NCBI RefSeq assembly: GCF_030324495.1
Contig: NZ_JACAGN010000009.1
Span: 51,909 to 115,908, forward strand
Direction: 5' to 3'
Length of the DNA: 64,000 nt
DNA from: Myroides sp. 1354
GTDB taxonomy: Bacteria; Bacteroidota; Bacteroidia; Flavobacteriales; Flavobacteriaceae
Part shown: piece by piece, positions 15,007 to 24,096 of the stretch
How the letters are laid out: each line of letters begins with the position of its first letter
Position numbering within the stretch: position 1 is the stretch's first letter
The notes under the pieces: generated by a model
What the model saw: only the letters and a program-made list of their open reading frames with translations
The model's database searches: none
Told to the model about the DNA's origin: nothing
Translations under genes and position numbers: made by a program

Positions 15007-16002
15007 ATGGGAGAGAGTAATTTACACGAGGTACTTCAAAATCTCTATTATGATATGATGCCACTATCGGCTGAGATGGCAGGGGTGGCTAAAAGCTTAG
15101 CTGGTCTGGGGGCTCTTTTTTATATTGGCTTGAAAGTATGGCAAGCCCTAGCAAGCGCAGAACCTATTGATGTATATCCAATGCTAAGACCGTTTGCTTT
15201 GGGCATCTGTATCATGTTTTTTCCAACCCTTGTACTTGGAACACTAAACACGGTGCTTAGCCCAGTGGTTAAAGGGACACATCAGATACTAGAGAATCAA
15301 GTGATTGATTTAACGGGTTTGCAACAGCAAAAAGACGTTTTAGAAAAAGAAGCGATGCTCCGAAATCCAGAGACAGCATATTTAGTTTCTAAGGAAGAAT
15401 TTGACAAAAAACTCGATGAGCTAGGTTGGTCTCCATCGGATTTAGCAACCATGAGTGGGATGTATATAGAAAAGGGAATTTATGAAACGCAGAAAGTAAT
15501 TAGAGATGCCTTTAGAGATTTTTTAGAAATGATCTTTCAAGCCGCAGCCCTTGTTATTGATACGATTCGCACGTTCTTTTTAGTTGTGCTTTCCATACTG
15601 GGGCCCATTGCCTTTGCCATCTCAATATGGAGTGGTTTTGAATCTACACTTACCCAGTGGCTCACAAGGTATATAAGCGTATATCTCTGGCTTCCAGTAG
15701 CGGATTTATTTAGCGCCATGCTAGCTAAGATCCAATCGCTAATTATCGAAAGAGATATGCAGATGCTTTCAGATCCCAGTTTTATTCCCGATACCTCTAA
15801 TACCGTTTATGTCATATTTATGATTATTGGCATTGTAGGATACTTTACGATTCCAACGGTAACAGGATGGGTAATTCAAGCCGGTGGAGCCGGAAACTTT
15901 ATGCGCAATATGAATCAAACGGTGATGAAAACAGGAAATATGGCAACAGCGGGCGCAGGAGCAGTAGTTGGCAATATTGCTGGTAAACTCATGAAGAAAT
16001 AG
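15007..16002 (+). CDS. traJ: TraJ, VirB6/TrbL-like inner membrane channel protein
   Basis: A 331-residue polytopic membrane protein. Hydrophobic segments lie around residues 28-48, 58-80, 180-210, 218-240 and 265-290; the C-terminus is Gly/Ala-rich (ATAGAGAVVGNIAGKL). This is the layout of TraJ in Bacteroidetes elements and of VirB6/TrbL. It forms part of the channel with TraG, TraK and TraM. Confidence 0.8.
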   Translation: MGESNLHEVLQNLYYDMMPLSAEMAGVAKSLAGLGALFYIGLKVWQALASAEPIDVYPMLRPFALGICIMFFPTLVLGTLNTVLSPVVKGTHQILENQVIDLTGLQQQKDVLEKEAMLRNPETAYLVSKEEFDKKLDELGWSPSDLATMSGMYIEKGIYETQKVIRDAFRDFLEMIFQAAALVIDTIRTFFLVVLSILGPIAFAISIWSGFESTLTQWLTRYISVYLWLPVADLFSAMLAKIQSLIIERDMQMLSDPSFIPDTSNTVYVIFMIIGIVGYFTIPTVTGWVIQAGGAGNFMRNMNQTVMKTGNMATAGAGAVVGNIAGKLMKK

Positions 16003-16031
16003 ACATGATAAATTATAAAAACCAATAAACT

Positions 16032-16655
16032 ATGGAATTTAAATCACTTCGAAATATAGAAAATAGCTTTAAACAGATTCGGCTTTATGCCATTGTATTT
16101 GCTACAGTTTGCTTACTAATTGTCGGTTTCTCTATCTACAAAAGTTATGATTTTGCTAAAGAGCAACGAGAGAAAATCTATGTTCTTGACAAGGGGAAAT
16201 CCCTTATGCTTGCCCTATCTCAAGATGCGAGTATAAATAGACCAGTAGAGGCAAGAGAACACGTAAGGCGCTTTCACGAGCTGTTCTTTACCCTCTCACC
16301 TGAAAAAGCTGCTATTGAGAGCAATATGCAACGAGCGTTTAATCTCTCTGATAAAACTGCCTTTGATTACTACAAAGATCTACTTGAAAAAGGGTATTAC
16401 AGTAGGGTTATCTCAGGAAATATTCAACAACGAGTTGAGGTAGATAGCATTAAAATAGACTTTAATGCCTATCCCTATAAAACAACGACCTATGCTACCC
16501 AGTACATCATACGATCAAGTAATCTAACCAAAAGAAACCTTGTTACAAGTAGTCAGCTCATATCTGCGGTTAGATCCGATAACAACCCTCAGGGGTTTAT
16601 CATTGAGAAGTTTACTGTTTTAGAGAACAAAGACTTAGAAGTTGTTAAACGCTAA
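16032..16655 (+). CDS. traK: TraK, VirB8-like protein
   Basis: A 207-residue protein with a short cytoplasmic N-terminus (MEFKSLRNIENSFKQIRLY), one transmembrane segment (about 20-38) and a periplasmic domain. It matches TraK of the family (MEFKxLxNIxxSFxxIR) and has the topology of VirB8. It sits between traJ and traL in the canonical order. Confidence 0.85.
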   Translation: MEFKSLRNIENSFKQIRLYAIVFATVCLLIVGFSIYKSYDFAKEQREKIYVLDKGKSLMLALSQDASINRPVEAREHVRRFHELFFTLSPEKAAIESNMQRAFNLSDKTAFDYYKDLLEKGYYSRVISGNIQQRVEVDSIKIDFNAYPYKTTTYATQYIIRSSNLTKRNLVTSSQLISAVRSDNNPQGFIIEKFTVLENKDLEVVKR

Positions 16656-16666
16656 AAACAAAACTT

Positions 16667-16945
16667 ATGAATAAGCTACAATTTTTAAGACATAGTTATT
16701 CCAGTAGGCTACAGACCTATTGGAATAGCCTCTCAATAAAAAGGCAACAATCTTTATTACTTACTGTATTTACATTCTATAGCCTTGTTTGCTTTTTTAT
16801 TGTAAAGACAAGCTTTAGTTCTAAACTAACATCAGATAGTCAAGAGAAACAAAACAATATCAGGCCTGTAAAGTATTTGCTTGAAAAGCAAAAGGTAAAA
16901 TCAACTATTAAAATCAAGAGTTATGAACCACAATCAAACAAATAA
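16667..16945 (+). CDS. traL: TraL, DUF3989 family protein
   Basis: A 92-residue protein with a basic N-terminus and a single transmembrane segment (residues about 30-47, LLLTVFTFYSLVCFFIV). Size and position between traK and traM identify it as TraL. Its last 23 bases overlap the traM start. Confidence 0.65.
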   Translation: MNKLQFLRHSYSSRLQTYWNSLSIKRQQSLLLTVFTFYSLVCFFIVKTSFSSKLTSDSQEKQNNIRPVKYLLEKQKVKSTIKIKSYEPQSNK

Positions 16946-18206
16946 AACCCACCAGATAGAGAAAGTACCCAAAGAAAATAAAGTATTTCAAGAGCTTATA
17001 GAAAAACACAAAAAGTATATTGTTTTTGCTTTAATGGGGATTGTATTTTTAGGGGCAATGTATCTTTTGTTTAAACCAGAAGATAAGGAGCTTATCACAC
17101 ACAATGATTCAGTTCCCGAAGCAATAACACAGGGGATGCCAACAGACAAGGTCAAAGCCTATGAAAAAGAGCTATGGGAACAAAAAAAGCAGGAAAATGA
17201 AAACCAGATGCACTCCTTAGCGGATTATTGGAATGAGTCTCAAGAAGAGTCAACTAGCCATTATAATCATCAAGATTACAACGAGGAGCCTACCAACACT
17301 TCTTATGAAAGATCATTTCAGAACTATAAGCAAAGCCAAGAGGTACTCAGCAGTTTTTATGATAATACAACAAACTCTGAAACTGATAAGTTTAAAAAGC
17401 AAATAGAAGAGTTAGAAAAACGACTTGAAGAAAAAGAAACTCCAACTGCTCTTACGATGGATAATCAATTAGAGCTTATGGAAAAGTCATTTCAGATGGC
17501 GGCAAAGTATTTACCAGGTGGACAAAACCAAACTGAATTACCATATTCAAGTGAAACTACAAATGTCAAAACAATTTCAAGTAAAAAACAGGCTATAATA
17601 GTGGTTGACAAAACAAATAAAGATATTGTCTCTTCACTTGTAAAACCGATGAGTTTACAGGATTTCTTACCTATTAATCTTGAAAATAATCCAACCTTTT
17701 ATACAGCAGAAGGAGAGCGTAAAACGCAAACTCATAAAAATAGCATACGAGTTAGTTTCAAAGAAGATCAGGTCATTATAAACGAAGGTTATATTAAATT
17801 AAAACTCTTAGAAAGTATAGTAATAAACGGAGCTCTGTTACCTGAGACGAGTACGCTTATTGCTAAAGTCAAAGTAAGTAACGGTAGATTAGAGCTTAGT
17901 GTAAACTCTATTAAAATCGACAATACCATCATAGAAACAGAGCTTATTGGTTATGATAATTATGGACAAAAAGGCTTAGAGGTATTAGACCTTCAAGAAA
18001 TAAGCGCTTCGAAAGAAATCATAGCTAATATGGGACAGACCGCAGGTACAAGTATATCGATGAGTAGATCTGCTTCAGATCAAATAGCAGGAGATCTAAC
18101 CAAAGGACTCATTCAAGGCGTGTCAGGATATTTTTCAAAGAAAGTAAAAGCCCAACGAGTAACCTTAAAACAAGGACAAGAGCTGTTTCTTGTTCCTAAA
18201 GAATAA
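16923..18206 (+). CDS. traM: TraM, VirB10-like protein
   Basis: A 427-residue protein: cytoplasmic N-terminus, a transmembrane segment at about 33-52 (YIVFALMGIVFLGAMYLLF), an acidic, Gln/Asn-rich linker with a coiled-coil (KFKKQIEELEKRLEEKE, about 157-173), and a C-terminal beta-rich domain (about 270-427) ending in KQGQELFLVPKE. This is the TraM/VirB10 architecture, spanning the envelope. ATG 16923 overlaps traL, a normal arrangement in this operon. Confidence 0.85.
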   Translation: MNHNQTNKTHQIEKVPKENKVFQELIEKHKKYIVFALMGIVFLGAMYLLFKPEDKELITHNDSVPEAITQGMPTDKVKAYEKELWEQKKQENENQMHSLADYWNESQEESTSHYNHQDYNEEPTNTSYERSFQNYKQSQEVLSSFYDNTTNSETDKFKKQIEELEKRLEEKETPTALTMDNQLELMEKSFQMAAKYLPGGQNQTELPYSSETTNVKTISSKKQAIIVVDKTNKDIVSSLVKPMSLQDFLPINLENNPTFYTAEGERKTQTHKNSIRVSFKEDQVIINEGYIKLKLLESIVINGALLPETSTLIAKVKVSNGRLELSVNSIKIDNTIIETELIGYDNYGQKGLEVLDLQEISASKEIIANMGQTAGTSISMSRSASDQIAGDLTKGLIQGVSGYFSKKVKAQRVTLKQGQELFLVPKE

Positions 18207-18236
18207 AAATTAATCATCAAGTAAAAACAATTCATT

Positions 18237-19109
18237 ATGAAAACAATTATTAAATATATGCTATTGTGCTTACTAGCAGTAAACACTGTAACGGCTCAAC
18301 AAAACAGTCAATCTATTAATTTATCTAATGCTGAGGTAACACCATATGAGATAGAGCTTACCCAAAACAAAACAACTCACATCCTTTTTCCAAGCAGTAT
18401 TGAGTATGTGGACTTAGGAAGCAGTGAAATAATTGCTAATAAAGTAGAGGCTACTTCTAATGTACTTCGTTTAAAAACAATAAAAGAAGACATCACAGCT
18501 ACAAATTTTACAGTCATTACAAACGATGGTAAATACTATAGTTTTAATGCTACCTATCATGAACAGCCAATACAACTTAGCTATGACCTAACTAAGTTTG
18601 AAAAACAGAAAAGTAAAAAGCAAAGCGAAGTCCTATTTAAAGATTTAGGTAGTATCAGTCCAAGTTTAGTTGATCTTTTGATGAAAGCAATTATCAAAAA
18701 GAATAAGAAAGAGCTAAACATTAAAAGCAAAACATACGGGGTAGAAGCATGGTTAAAAAGTATTTATACTCAAGATGGTAAACTTTACTTTCACATCTCA
18801 ATTAGTAACAAAAGTAATTTACCATATGAGGTTGATTATGTCAGTTTTAAAATTAAAGATAGAAGAACCTCAAAACGAACAACAATTCAAGAAGTGGCTT
18901 TAAAACCAATTAGAAGTTATTCTGACTATCAAACGATAAATAGCCAAAGTAAGCAAGATAATGTTTTTATATTAGATCAGTTTACTCTGCCTGATAAACA
19001 GGTGCTTTTAATCGAAATCAATGAAAAGAATGGAATTAGAAAACAAAAATTAGCTGTTAATAAAAATAAAATTCAGAATGTATTGATGGTGAATAAAATT
19101 AAATTTTAA
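18237..19109 (+). CDS. traN: TraN, DUF4138 family, VirB9-like protein
   Basis: A 290-residue exported protein with signal peptide (MKTIIKYMLLCLLAVNTVTAQQ) and beta-rich body including the ITLTQNKTTHILFPSSIEYVDLGS-like segment (about 40-63), the hallmark of TraN in Bacteroidetes elements. It corresponds to VirB9 and partners TraM. A strong terminator follows immediately, so the operon ends here; traO, traP and traQ are not present. Confidence 0.85.
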   Translation: MKTIIKYMLLCLLAVNTVTAQQNSQSINLSNAEVTPYEIELTQNKTTHILFPSSIEYVDLGSSEIIANKVEATSNVLRLKTIKEDITATNFTVITNDGKYYSFNATYHEQPIQLSYDLTKFEKQKSKKQSEVLFKDLGSISPSLVDLLMKAIIKKNKKELNIKSKTYGVEAWLKSIYTQDGKLYFHISISNKSNLPYEVDYVSFKIKDRRTSKRTTIQEVALKPIRSYSDYQTINSQSKQDNVFILDQFTLPDKQVLLIEINEKNGIRKQKLAVNKNKIQNVLMVNKIKF

Positions 19110-19128
19110 GTTTTTAATAATAAAAATG

Positions 19129-19175
19129 AAGGCGTCTATCAATCATTAAGTTTTGATTAGACGCCTTTGTTTTAA
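19129..19175 (+). terminator. Terminator closing the tra operon
   Basis: AAGGCGTCTA (19129-19138) pairs with TAGACGCCTT (19158-19167), followed by TGTTTT. Confidence 0.8.
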
Positions 19176-19198
19176 GTTTTAATAAGTTCATATATGTA

Positions 19199-19232
19199 TT
19201 TGAGTTTTAAAAGGAATAATTGGATATATTTG
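19199..19232 (+). promoter_or_regulatory. Candidate promoter of cargo block 2
   Basis: TTTG (19199-19202) and TATATTTG (19225-19232) match the Bacteroidetes elements, with spacing of 22, slightly long. It lies 28 bases before the next start codon and behind the tra terminator. Confidence 0.45.
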
Positions 19233-19260
19233 AAGTTAACCTTCTAAAAACCTATTTGTT

Positions 19261-20541
19261 ATGTCAAATTATGTCTATTTTAAAACAAAAACAGATTACT
19301 TATATAATGTAGAATCAAAAAATGATATTTTCAGTGATGATCTCTTAGATTTAATTAAGGATACTGAACTAAAAGAATTAATTATCAATAAATATGACTT
19401 AGATAAAAATATCCTGATCAATATTGATAAGGCTGATATAGTATATAATCAAATCAAGAGCTATGTCGATAGATTTGAGTTGTTGAGGTTAACTGTCCCT
19501 GAGAATAAAGTAGATACTTTTTTGAAAGAGAATCCAGAAGAGAAGAAGTACGACTATTATTTTAATATCAAAGAAGCTTGTATTGATGAAAATACAGGAG
19601 AAATGATAGAGAACCTTGAGGCGGTAGCTATTTATGATTCACTTGATTTGTTTTATAAAGATCGAAGTTTATCACAATATGTAAAGTCTTTAAATAAATC
19701 TAAGAACTTAAATAAAAGTCAATTATTAGATGATTTGAATGTTTCTTGGAAAAGACACTTTGAGAAGTATCCCAAAGATGTTAAACCAAAAATATTTAGA
19801 GTATTAAAAAATAAAGACTTATACTACGTCAAAAGTATAAATAGTAAGCTATATAAGGAATATGGGATAGCTGAATCTTTTGTTTTATCAATGCTTGAAT
19901 TGAATAAAATTCATTTGAGAGAGGAGGTTAATTTTACTATTTCATCTATTTCGTTGAGAGAATCAAAAATAGATATGATTATTTCTTTGGATAAAAAGGT
20001 ATTAATAAAAGATGTCGGTTATTTTAGACCTTCTATTTCAATTAGAAATGAAGATACAGGAAATGCTTCCTTAGGAGTACATACAAGTATAGAGTTTTAT
20101 CCTAAAAATAACGGGGATAACAATAAGATATACTTGTTCCCTAAAAAAGATAAGGATAGTAACAAAATTGAAAATAAAACAACTGCAAACCATACCATAA
20201 ATCAAGATACGTTATTAGAGTTATTTGAATCAATATCAGATTTATTTGATTATTTAAAACAAGTAGAAAAAGATTTTAAATTTTATAATGATGCTCAGCA
20301 TCCAGATGAACTTAGGCAAAAAATCGCTGAAAAAGTTTGTAATACAAAAGGTATGTTTAAGGGGCTAACAAAACTACAAGGGCTGTTTGAAAGGAAAAAA
20401 GATCAACAGATTACTAATCTTCAAAATTTACTTGAAATGTGTGGGAAGGCAGAAATGTTAGACATGGATTTTGATCTTAAGTTCAAACTTAGATATCTAA
20501 TATCAAACGTGCTTTTATATGGTAATAATACGATTAAATAG
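19261..20541 (+). CDS. Unknown protein, cargo block 2
   Basis: A 426-residue soluble protein that I do not recognise. It lacks signal peptide and membrane segments. The middle (about 235-300) looks beta-rich (FTISSISLRESKIDMIISLDKKV...IRNEDTGNASLGVHTSIEFYP) and the C-terminal third is helical (SISDLFDYLKQVEKDFKFYNDAQHPDEL). It has its own promoter-like sequence and is followed after 32 bases by another unknown gene and then an Mrr-like nuclease, all on the same strand. Co-function with these is likely but unproven. No known catalytic motif is visible. Confidence 0.6.
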   Translation: MSNYVYFKTKTDYLYNVESKNDIFSDDLLDLIKDTELKELIINKYDLDKNILINIDKADIVYNQIKSYVDRFELLRLTVPENKVDTFLKENPEEKKYDYYFNIKEACIDENTGEMIENLEAVAIYDSLDLFYKDRSLSQYVKSLNKSKNLNKSQLLDDLNVSWKRHFEKYPKDVKPKIFRVLKNKDLYYVKSINSKLYKEYGIAESFVLSMLELNKIHLREEVNFTISSISLRESKIDMIISLDKKVLIKDVGYFRPSISIRNEDTGNASLGVHTSIEFYPKNNGDNNKIYLFPKKDKDSNKIENKTTANHTINQDTLLELFESISDLFDYLKQVEKDFKFYNDAQHPDELRQKIAEKVCNTKGMFKGLTKLQGLFERKKDQQITNLQNLLEMCGKAEMLDMDFDLKFKLRYLISNVLLYGNNTIK

Positions 20542-20573
20542 ATTATAATCAGATAAAAGAGGGAAATCTGAGT

Positions 20574-21593
20574 ATGGAAAAATTTAGAAAATCTGATCAG
20601 TTTTATATTGATCAATATGATAGACATACAATAGAAGAGCTTAAAGAGTTAGAGTTGCAAATTGAGAAAGTTTACAAAAAAATAAAAACTAATCAGAATT
20701 CAGAACATGATTCTGATTATTTTAAGCTTCAAATGCAGTATCAAGATACAGCTGTTCATTTTGCGAGGCAAAGAGAGAAACTTATACAGTCCCGTATTTA
20801 TGAAGATGAAAAAAGGGATAGATCAATTCAATCAGTACCTATACCTAAAAATGTAAGGTGTAATACTTGCCTTGAACAGATGAAATTTGATATGTTTGAT
20901 TTTGTAGAAAATGATTCAGAGATAATATTTGTTTTTTCATGTAATCATAAACATCTACCTAAAAAAGCAATTTATGCAGATGGTAGAGAGTTCTATGTTG
21001 CCAAACATCTATGTAGCTATTGTGGAGGGAAGCTTAATAGTACTAAAAATGAAACAAATGGTAAGTTGACTTTAATTGATACCTGTGAACAATGTAATCA
21101 AGTTGAAACTATAGAAATAAATCGTTCTGGTAAAAAGATATTACCTATCAATGAAGATGAACGAAAAAAATATTGTACAGATTTTATAGGATCAAATACT
21201 TTTTATGAAGATTTAGAGGCAATAACTAATTTAAGTATTAGTCTTGATCAAGATAGCGAAATTGATGTCAATAAATTGAAACAATTAAATATAGCACAAG
21301 TAGAAAAGGTATTATCTGAAGAACTTGAAAAAGCAAAATTCACTAAAATTCAATTTGAAAAACCTCAAGTTGGTAGATATTTAACTGTAGAGTTTTTAGC
21401 TCAAGATTTATCTGATAGAAATGAAACTAATAGCGTAAATAAGCTGGTACAAATAATTCAAAAAGTTTTATTCTCAACTAACTGGAGATTAGATGTAAAT
21501 AGTGTTTCCTGTAAATTAGGATTTTTAAGTGCTCATATTAAAGGATATTCAGTGAAAGAAGATTTACTTAGGATTCTTAAAGAGATAAGATGA
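20574..21593 (+). CDS. Unknown protein with two zinc-ribbon-like Cys clusters
   Basis: A 339-residue protein. Residues 15-80 are helical and charged, likely a coiled coil. Four metal-binding pairs follow: C96-x2-C99, C123-x-H125, C147-x2-C150 and C171-x2-C174, so one or two zinc ribbons. The C-terminal region (about 225-339) is mixed alpha/beta and unrecognised. It may bind nucleic acid. It lies 32 bases behind the unknown 426-residue gene, suggesting a two-gene unit, with an Mrr-like endonuclease gene next. Confidence 0.6.
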   Translation: MEKFRKSDQFYIDQYDRHTIEELKELELQIEKVYKKIKTNQNSEHDSDYFKLQMQYQDTAVHFARQREKLIQSRIYEDEKRDRSIQSVPIPKNVRCNTCLEQMKFDMFDFVENDSEIIFVFSCNHKHLPKKAIYADGREFYVAKHLCSYCGGKLNSTKNETNGKLTLIDTCEQCNQVETIEINRSGKKILPINEDERKKYCTDFIGSNTFYEDLEAITNLSISLDQDSEIDVNKLKQLNIAQVEKVLSEELEKAKFTKIQFEKPQVGRYLTVEFLAQDLSDRNETNSVNKLVQIIQKVLFSTNWRLDVNSVSCKLGFLSAHIKGYSVKEDLLRILKEIR

Positions 21594-21684
21594 ATAAAAT
21601 AGTGCTGTATGATTGGGTGTTTTTTTATTTGTTATCTTCTAAACCTAAGTTATCTTTACTAATTAGTTTTGTAAATAGAATGAA

Positions 21685-22617
21685 ATGGCTATACCTAAAC
21701 ATGATGAACTAAGAGTACCAATACTTGAAATTTTAAGTGATGGTCAACAGTATAAATTAAAACAGTTTCAAAAGCCTTTAGCAGAGAGGTTTAAATTAAC
21801 AGATGAAGAGATTAATGAAATGTATCCATCAGGTAATGGGCATGTTTTTTATGATCGTATCTCGTGGGCATTAAGCTATATGAATATGGCTGGTTTATTA
21901 GATAAACCCAGCCGTGGAGTTTATGTTATTAATACGAAGGCTAAAGAACTTTTAAAGACACCTGAAAAGATAAATTATTATATAGATGATAAAATGTCTA
22001 AGAGGGAAAAGAAAAAAAACTCTGGAGAGGAGTTGATAAATGATTTTCGAATTTCGAGAATACAAGAAGATGCTACACCTTCTGAAAAGTTGTATGCCTC
22101 TTTTACAAATATTAAAAATGCTGTTTATGATGAGATTATTGAAAGTATTCTTAGTAAGAGTCCAGCATCTTTTGAACGATTAGTTGTGATGTTATTGCAA
22201 AAAATGGGATATGGTGGTGAAGTTAAAGATTCAGGATTGGTAACGCAGATTTCTAACGATGGAGGTATAGATGGTGTTATAAAGGAAGATGTGCTTGGTT
22301 TTGGTCGTATTCACATTCAAGCTAAAAGGTTCAACTCTAAGTTATCGGTAGGGAGACAAGATATACAAGGTTTTGTAGGTGCATTAGCTGTAGCTCAATC
22401 TAATAAAGGGGTATTTATCACGACATCTTATTTTACACAAGGAGCGAAGGATTATGTAAAGAGTTTAAATGGATCTACTACAGTTGTTTTGATTGACGGA
22501 AAGGATTTGGCAGAGTATATTTATGAGTATGGACTTGGTATGCAAGTAGAACAAACTATTGAAATTAAAAAGTTAGATGCTGATTTTTGGGATAGTTTTG
22601 AAGATGATAATAGATAA
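21685..22617 (+). CDS. Mrr-type restriction endonuclease
   Basis: A 310-residue protein with the two-part Mrr layout. Residues 1-100 form a winged-helix domain (HDELRVPILEILSDGQ ... YDRISWALSYMNMAGLLDKPSRGVYVIN). Residues about 160-290 form the nuclease: FERLVVMLLQKMGYGG, then catalytic GGIDGVI with Asp and IHIQAKRF with the QxK motif, and VFITTSYFTQGAKDY. Mrr enzymes are type IV nucleases cutting modified DNA. No methyltransferase is near, fitting a stand-alone enzyme. It probably defends host or element against modified phage DNA; that is family knowledge. Confidence 0.85.
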   Translation: MAIPKHDELRVPILEILSDGQQYKLKQFQKPLAERFKLTDEEINEMYPSGNGHVFYDRISWALSYMNMAGLLDKPSRGVYVINTKAKELLKTPEKINYYIDDKMSKREKKKNSGEELINDFRISRIQEDATPSEKLYASFTNIKNAVYDEIIESILSKSPASFERLVVMLLQKMGYGGEVKDSGLVTQISNDGGIDGVIKEDVLGFGRIHIQAKRFNSKLSVGRQDIQGFVGALAVAQSNKGVFITTSYFTQGAKDYVKSLNGSTTVVLIDGKDLAEYIYEYGLGMQVEQTIEIKKLDADFWDSFEDDNR

Positions 22618-22937
22618 ACTTTTTATATTTTAAATAGTATTAATGCATTAAAAATCTTCGACTTAAAAGCTGATCTAATTCATGGTACACAAAAAAACAA
22701 AGCCTGAAAACCGCAATTTATAAGACATACGGAGTAGGGTGTAAAACCTTTTTAAGGTACTTAAAAACCGATAGCTTATGCTATCGGTTTTTTATGTTTA
22801 CACTATTCTACTTTTTATAATTTTACGCTAACATTTTTTTTCAAATGTAAATTTCAAGTGTACTACATTCTCCTTTATCCTTCACCAATAAAGGACCATA
22901 ACTTTTTGCGCCGACATTTTAATTCAAGAAAAACCTC
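22618..22937. other. Intergenic region between mrr and excisionase-like gene
   Basis: 320 bases without a gene. It holds a strong terminator at 22763-22793; nothing else is supported. Confidence 0.6.
22763..22793 (+). terminator. Terminator after mrr
   Basis: AAACCGATAGC (22765-22775), loop TTAT and GCTATCGGTTT (22780-22790) form a perfect 11-bp stem, with T on the plus side and A on the other, so it may work both ways. Confidence 0.85.
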
Positions 22938-23231
22938 CTAAATATTCCTCTTTTTCAAGACATATTCGCGAGCTTTTTCCTGAAGTTGATCATCAGATAA
23001 AGACTTGTTTTTAAGTAACCACTCATCAATTTCAGATTTTTCAAAGAATAAGTATTTACCATTAGGTTTAGAGTAGGGGATCTTACTAAAATGAACCAAG
23101 TGATAGATATATGATTTTTTAAAACCAGTATATTTCTCTAGTTCTTCAACAGATAATATTTCCTTATTATTAGAGATAATTAGTTGCTCTAAATAATCAA
23201 GCTTTTCAAGTATAAGTTTAATAGATTCCAT
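22938..23231 (-). CDS. Excisionase-like helix-turn-helix protein
   Basis: A 97-residue protein with an N-terminal helix and a MerR/Xis-type winged helix (LSVEELEKYTGFKKSYIYHLVHFSKIPYSKPNGKYLFFEKSEIDEWL, residues 26-72). Proteins with this HTH_17 pattern next to Bacteroidetes integrases act as directionality factors. It lies on the same strand as the integrase, separated by an integrase remnant and higBA. It may also be a simple regulator. Confidence 0.7.
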   Translation of the reverse strand: MESIKLILEKLDYLEQLIISNNKEILSVEELEKYTGFKKSYIYHLVHFSKIPYSKPNGKYLFFEKSEIDEWLLKNKSLSDDQLQEKAREYVLKKRNI

Positions 23232-23280
23232 AATTAATTGTTTTTGGATTTAGAAGCAAACTACAGCTATATCATAAACG

Positions 23281-23320
23281 ACTAAAGCCAAGTGTACTTT
23301 CAAGTACCACTTGGCTTTAG
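23281..23320. terminator. Long hairpin between excisionase-like gene and integrase remnant
   Basis: ACTAAAGCCAAGTGTACTT and AAGTACCACTTGGCTTTAGT pair over nearly 20 bp with one bulge. It stops transcription from the integrase side, probably in both directions; the following sequence is only partly T-rich. Confidence 0.6.
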
Positions 23321-23347
23321 TGTAATTATAATCTGTAGTTAAACTTT

Positions 23348-23592
23348 TCGTTTAAAACCCAAACTTAAGCTCTGGAATAAGCTCAGAGGCTTCTTTCATT
23401 TTACTATCAATGATTTTAGCATACACTTGAGTCGTTCTAATTTCGCGATGCCCTAAACGTTTAGAAACCGTGTAGATATCTGCGCCATTCTCTAAGAGTA
23501 GTACCGCATTGGTATGTCTCGCACTATGGAAGGTAATATGCTTGTGAATACCCGCTCTGTTACACCAATGCTTAAGTTCATTATTGTAATAG
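23348..23592 (-). repeat. Imperfect direct repeat of the integrase 3' end (second copy 24487-24730)
   Basis: About 245 bases are close to identical with 24487-24730, the last fifth of the intact integrase gene. The two copies point the same way and bracket the higBA genes. Their divergence (roughly one base in ten) shows an old duplication or two related integrases rather than a recent copy. Confidence 0.85.
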
Positions 23593-23640
23593 AAAGAGTT
23601 TGAAGTATTCAAATCCTCTGACAAGCCTTTTTTATCTTAA
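23352..23640 (-). pseudogene. Truncated tyrosine recombinase (C-terminal remnant)
   Basis: The 90-codon remnant ends with the same HSARHTNAVLLLENGADIYT and LGHREIRTTQVYAK segments as the intact integrase, so it keeps the HxxR, His and nucleophile Tyr motifs but has lost the N-terminal binding domain and the first catalytic Arg. Upstream codons KKGLSEDLNTSNSFYYNN differ from the intact copy, and an in-frame stop (TAA) precedes them. It is therefore the scar of a second, related integrase and cannot be active. Confidence 0.85.
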
Positions 23641-23707
23641 TGATAGCGAACTAACTTGGAAGGTCTTTTATTAGTTAGATTGTATTTATATAAGGATCTA
23701 TAAGTAG

Positions 23708-23733
23708 TAAAGCCTCCGTTTTGGGAGGCTTTA
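23708..23733 (-). terminator. Terminator after higA
   Basis: TAAAGCCTCC and GGAGGCTTTA flank GTTTTG just past the higA stop. Both sides are T/A-rich. Confidence 0.7.
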
Positions 23734-23736
23734 TTT

Positions 23737-24093
23737 TTAATATGCTTGAATTAAAACTTCTGAAGGAATATGCAATTTTTTGGTTAAGGTTCGGATCATC
23801 TCTAAAGATAATTTTCGCTTTCGATTTAAAATTTCACTTGCTCTACTTTTTAATCCGATCATTTCTGCTAAATCATTTTGTGTGTAGCCCATTTGCTCCA
23901 TTCTAAATTTAATCGCTTCAATTGGATCTGGTAAATCCATAGGAAAATGTTCTTTTTCATATTTTTCAATCAACATTCCCAAAATCTCTAACTCATCACT
24001 ATCCTCTGATCCAGGAAGTGCATCAAAAATCAACTCTAGTCTTTCTAAAGCAGCTTCGTAATCTTGTTCTGATTTTATAGGTTTCAATTTCAT
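23737..24093 (-). CDS. higA: HigA-type antitoxin
   Basis: A 118-residue protein with an N-terminal helical part (KPIKSEQDYEAALERLELIFD) and a C-terminal XRE-type helix-turn-helix (YTQNDLAEMIGLKSRASEILNRKRKLSLEMIRTLTKKL, about 74-111). This is the HigA form in which the antitoxin follows the toxin. It neutralises HigB and represses the operon. It lies 3 bases downstream of higB. Together they probably stabilise the element in its host. Confidence 0.88.
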   Translation of the reverse strand: MKLKPIKSEQDYEAALERLELIFDALPGSEDSDELEILGMLIEKYEKEHFPMDLPDPIEAIKFRMEQMGYTQNDLAEMIGLKSRASEILNRKRKLSLEMIRTLTKKLHIPSEVLIQAY

Positions 24094-24096
24094 AAT

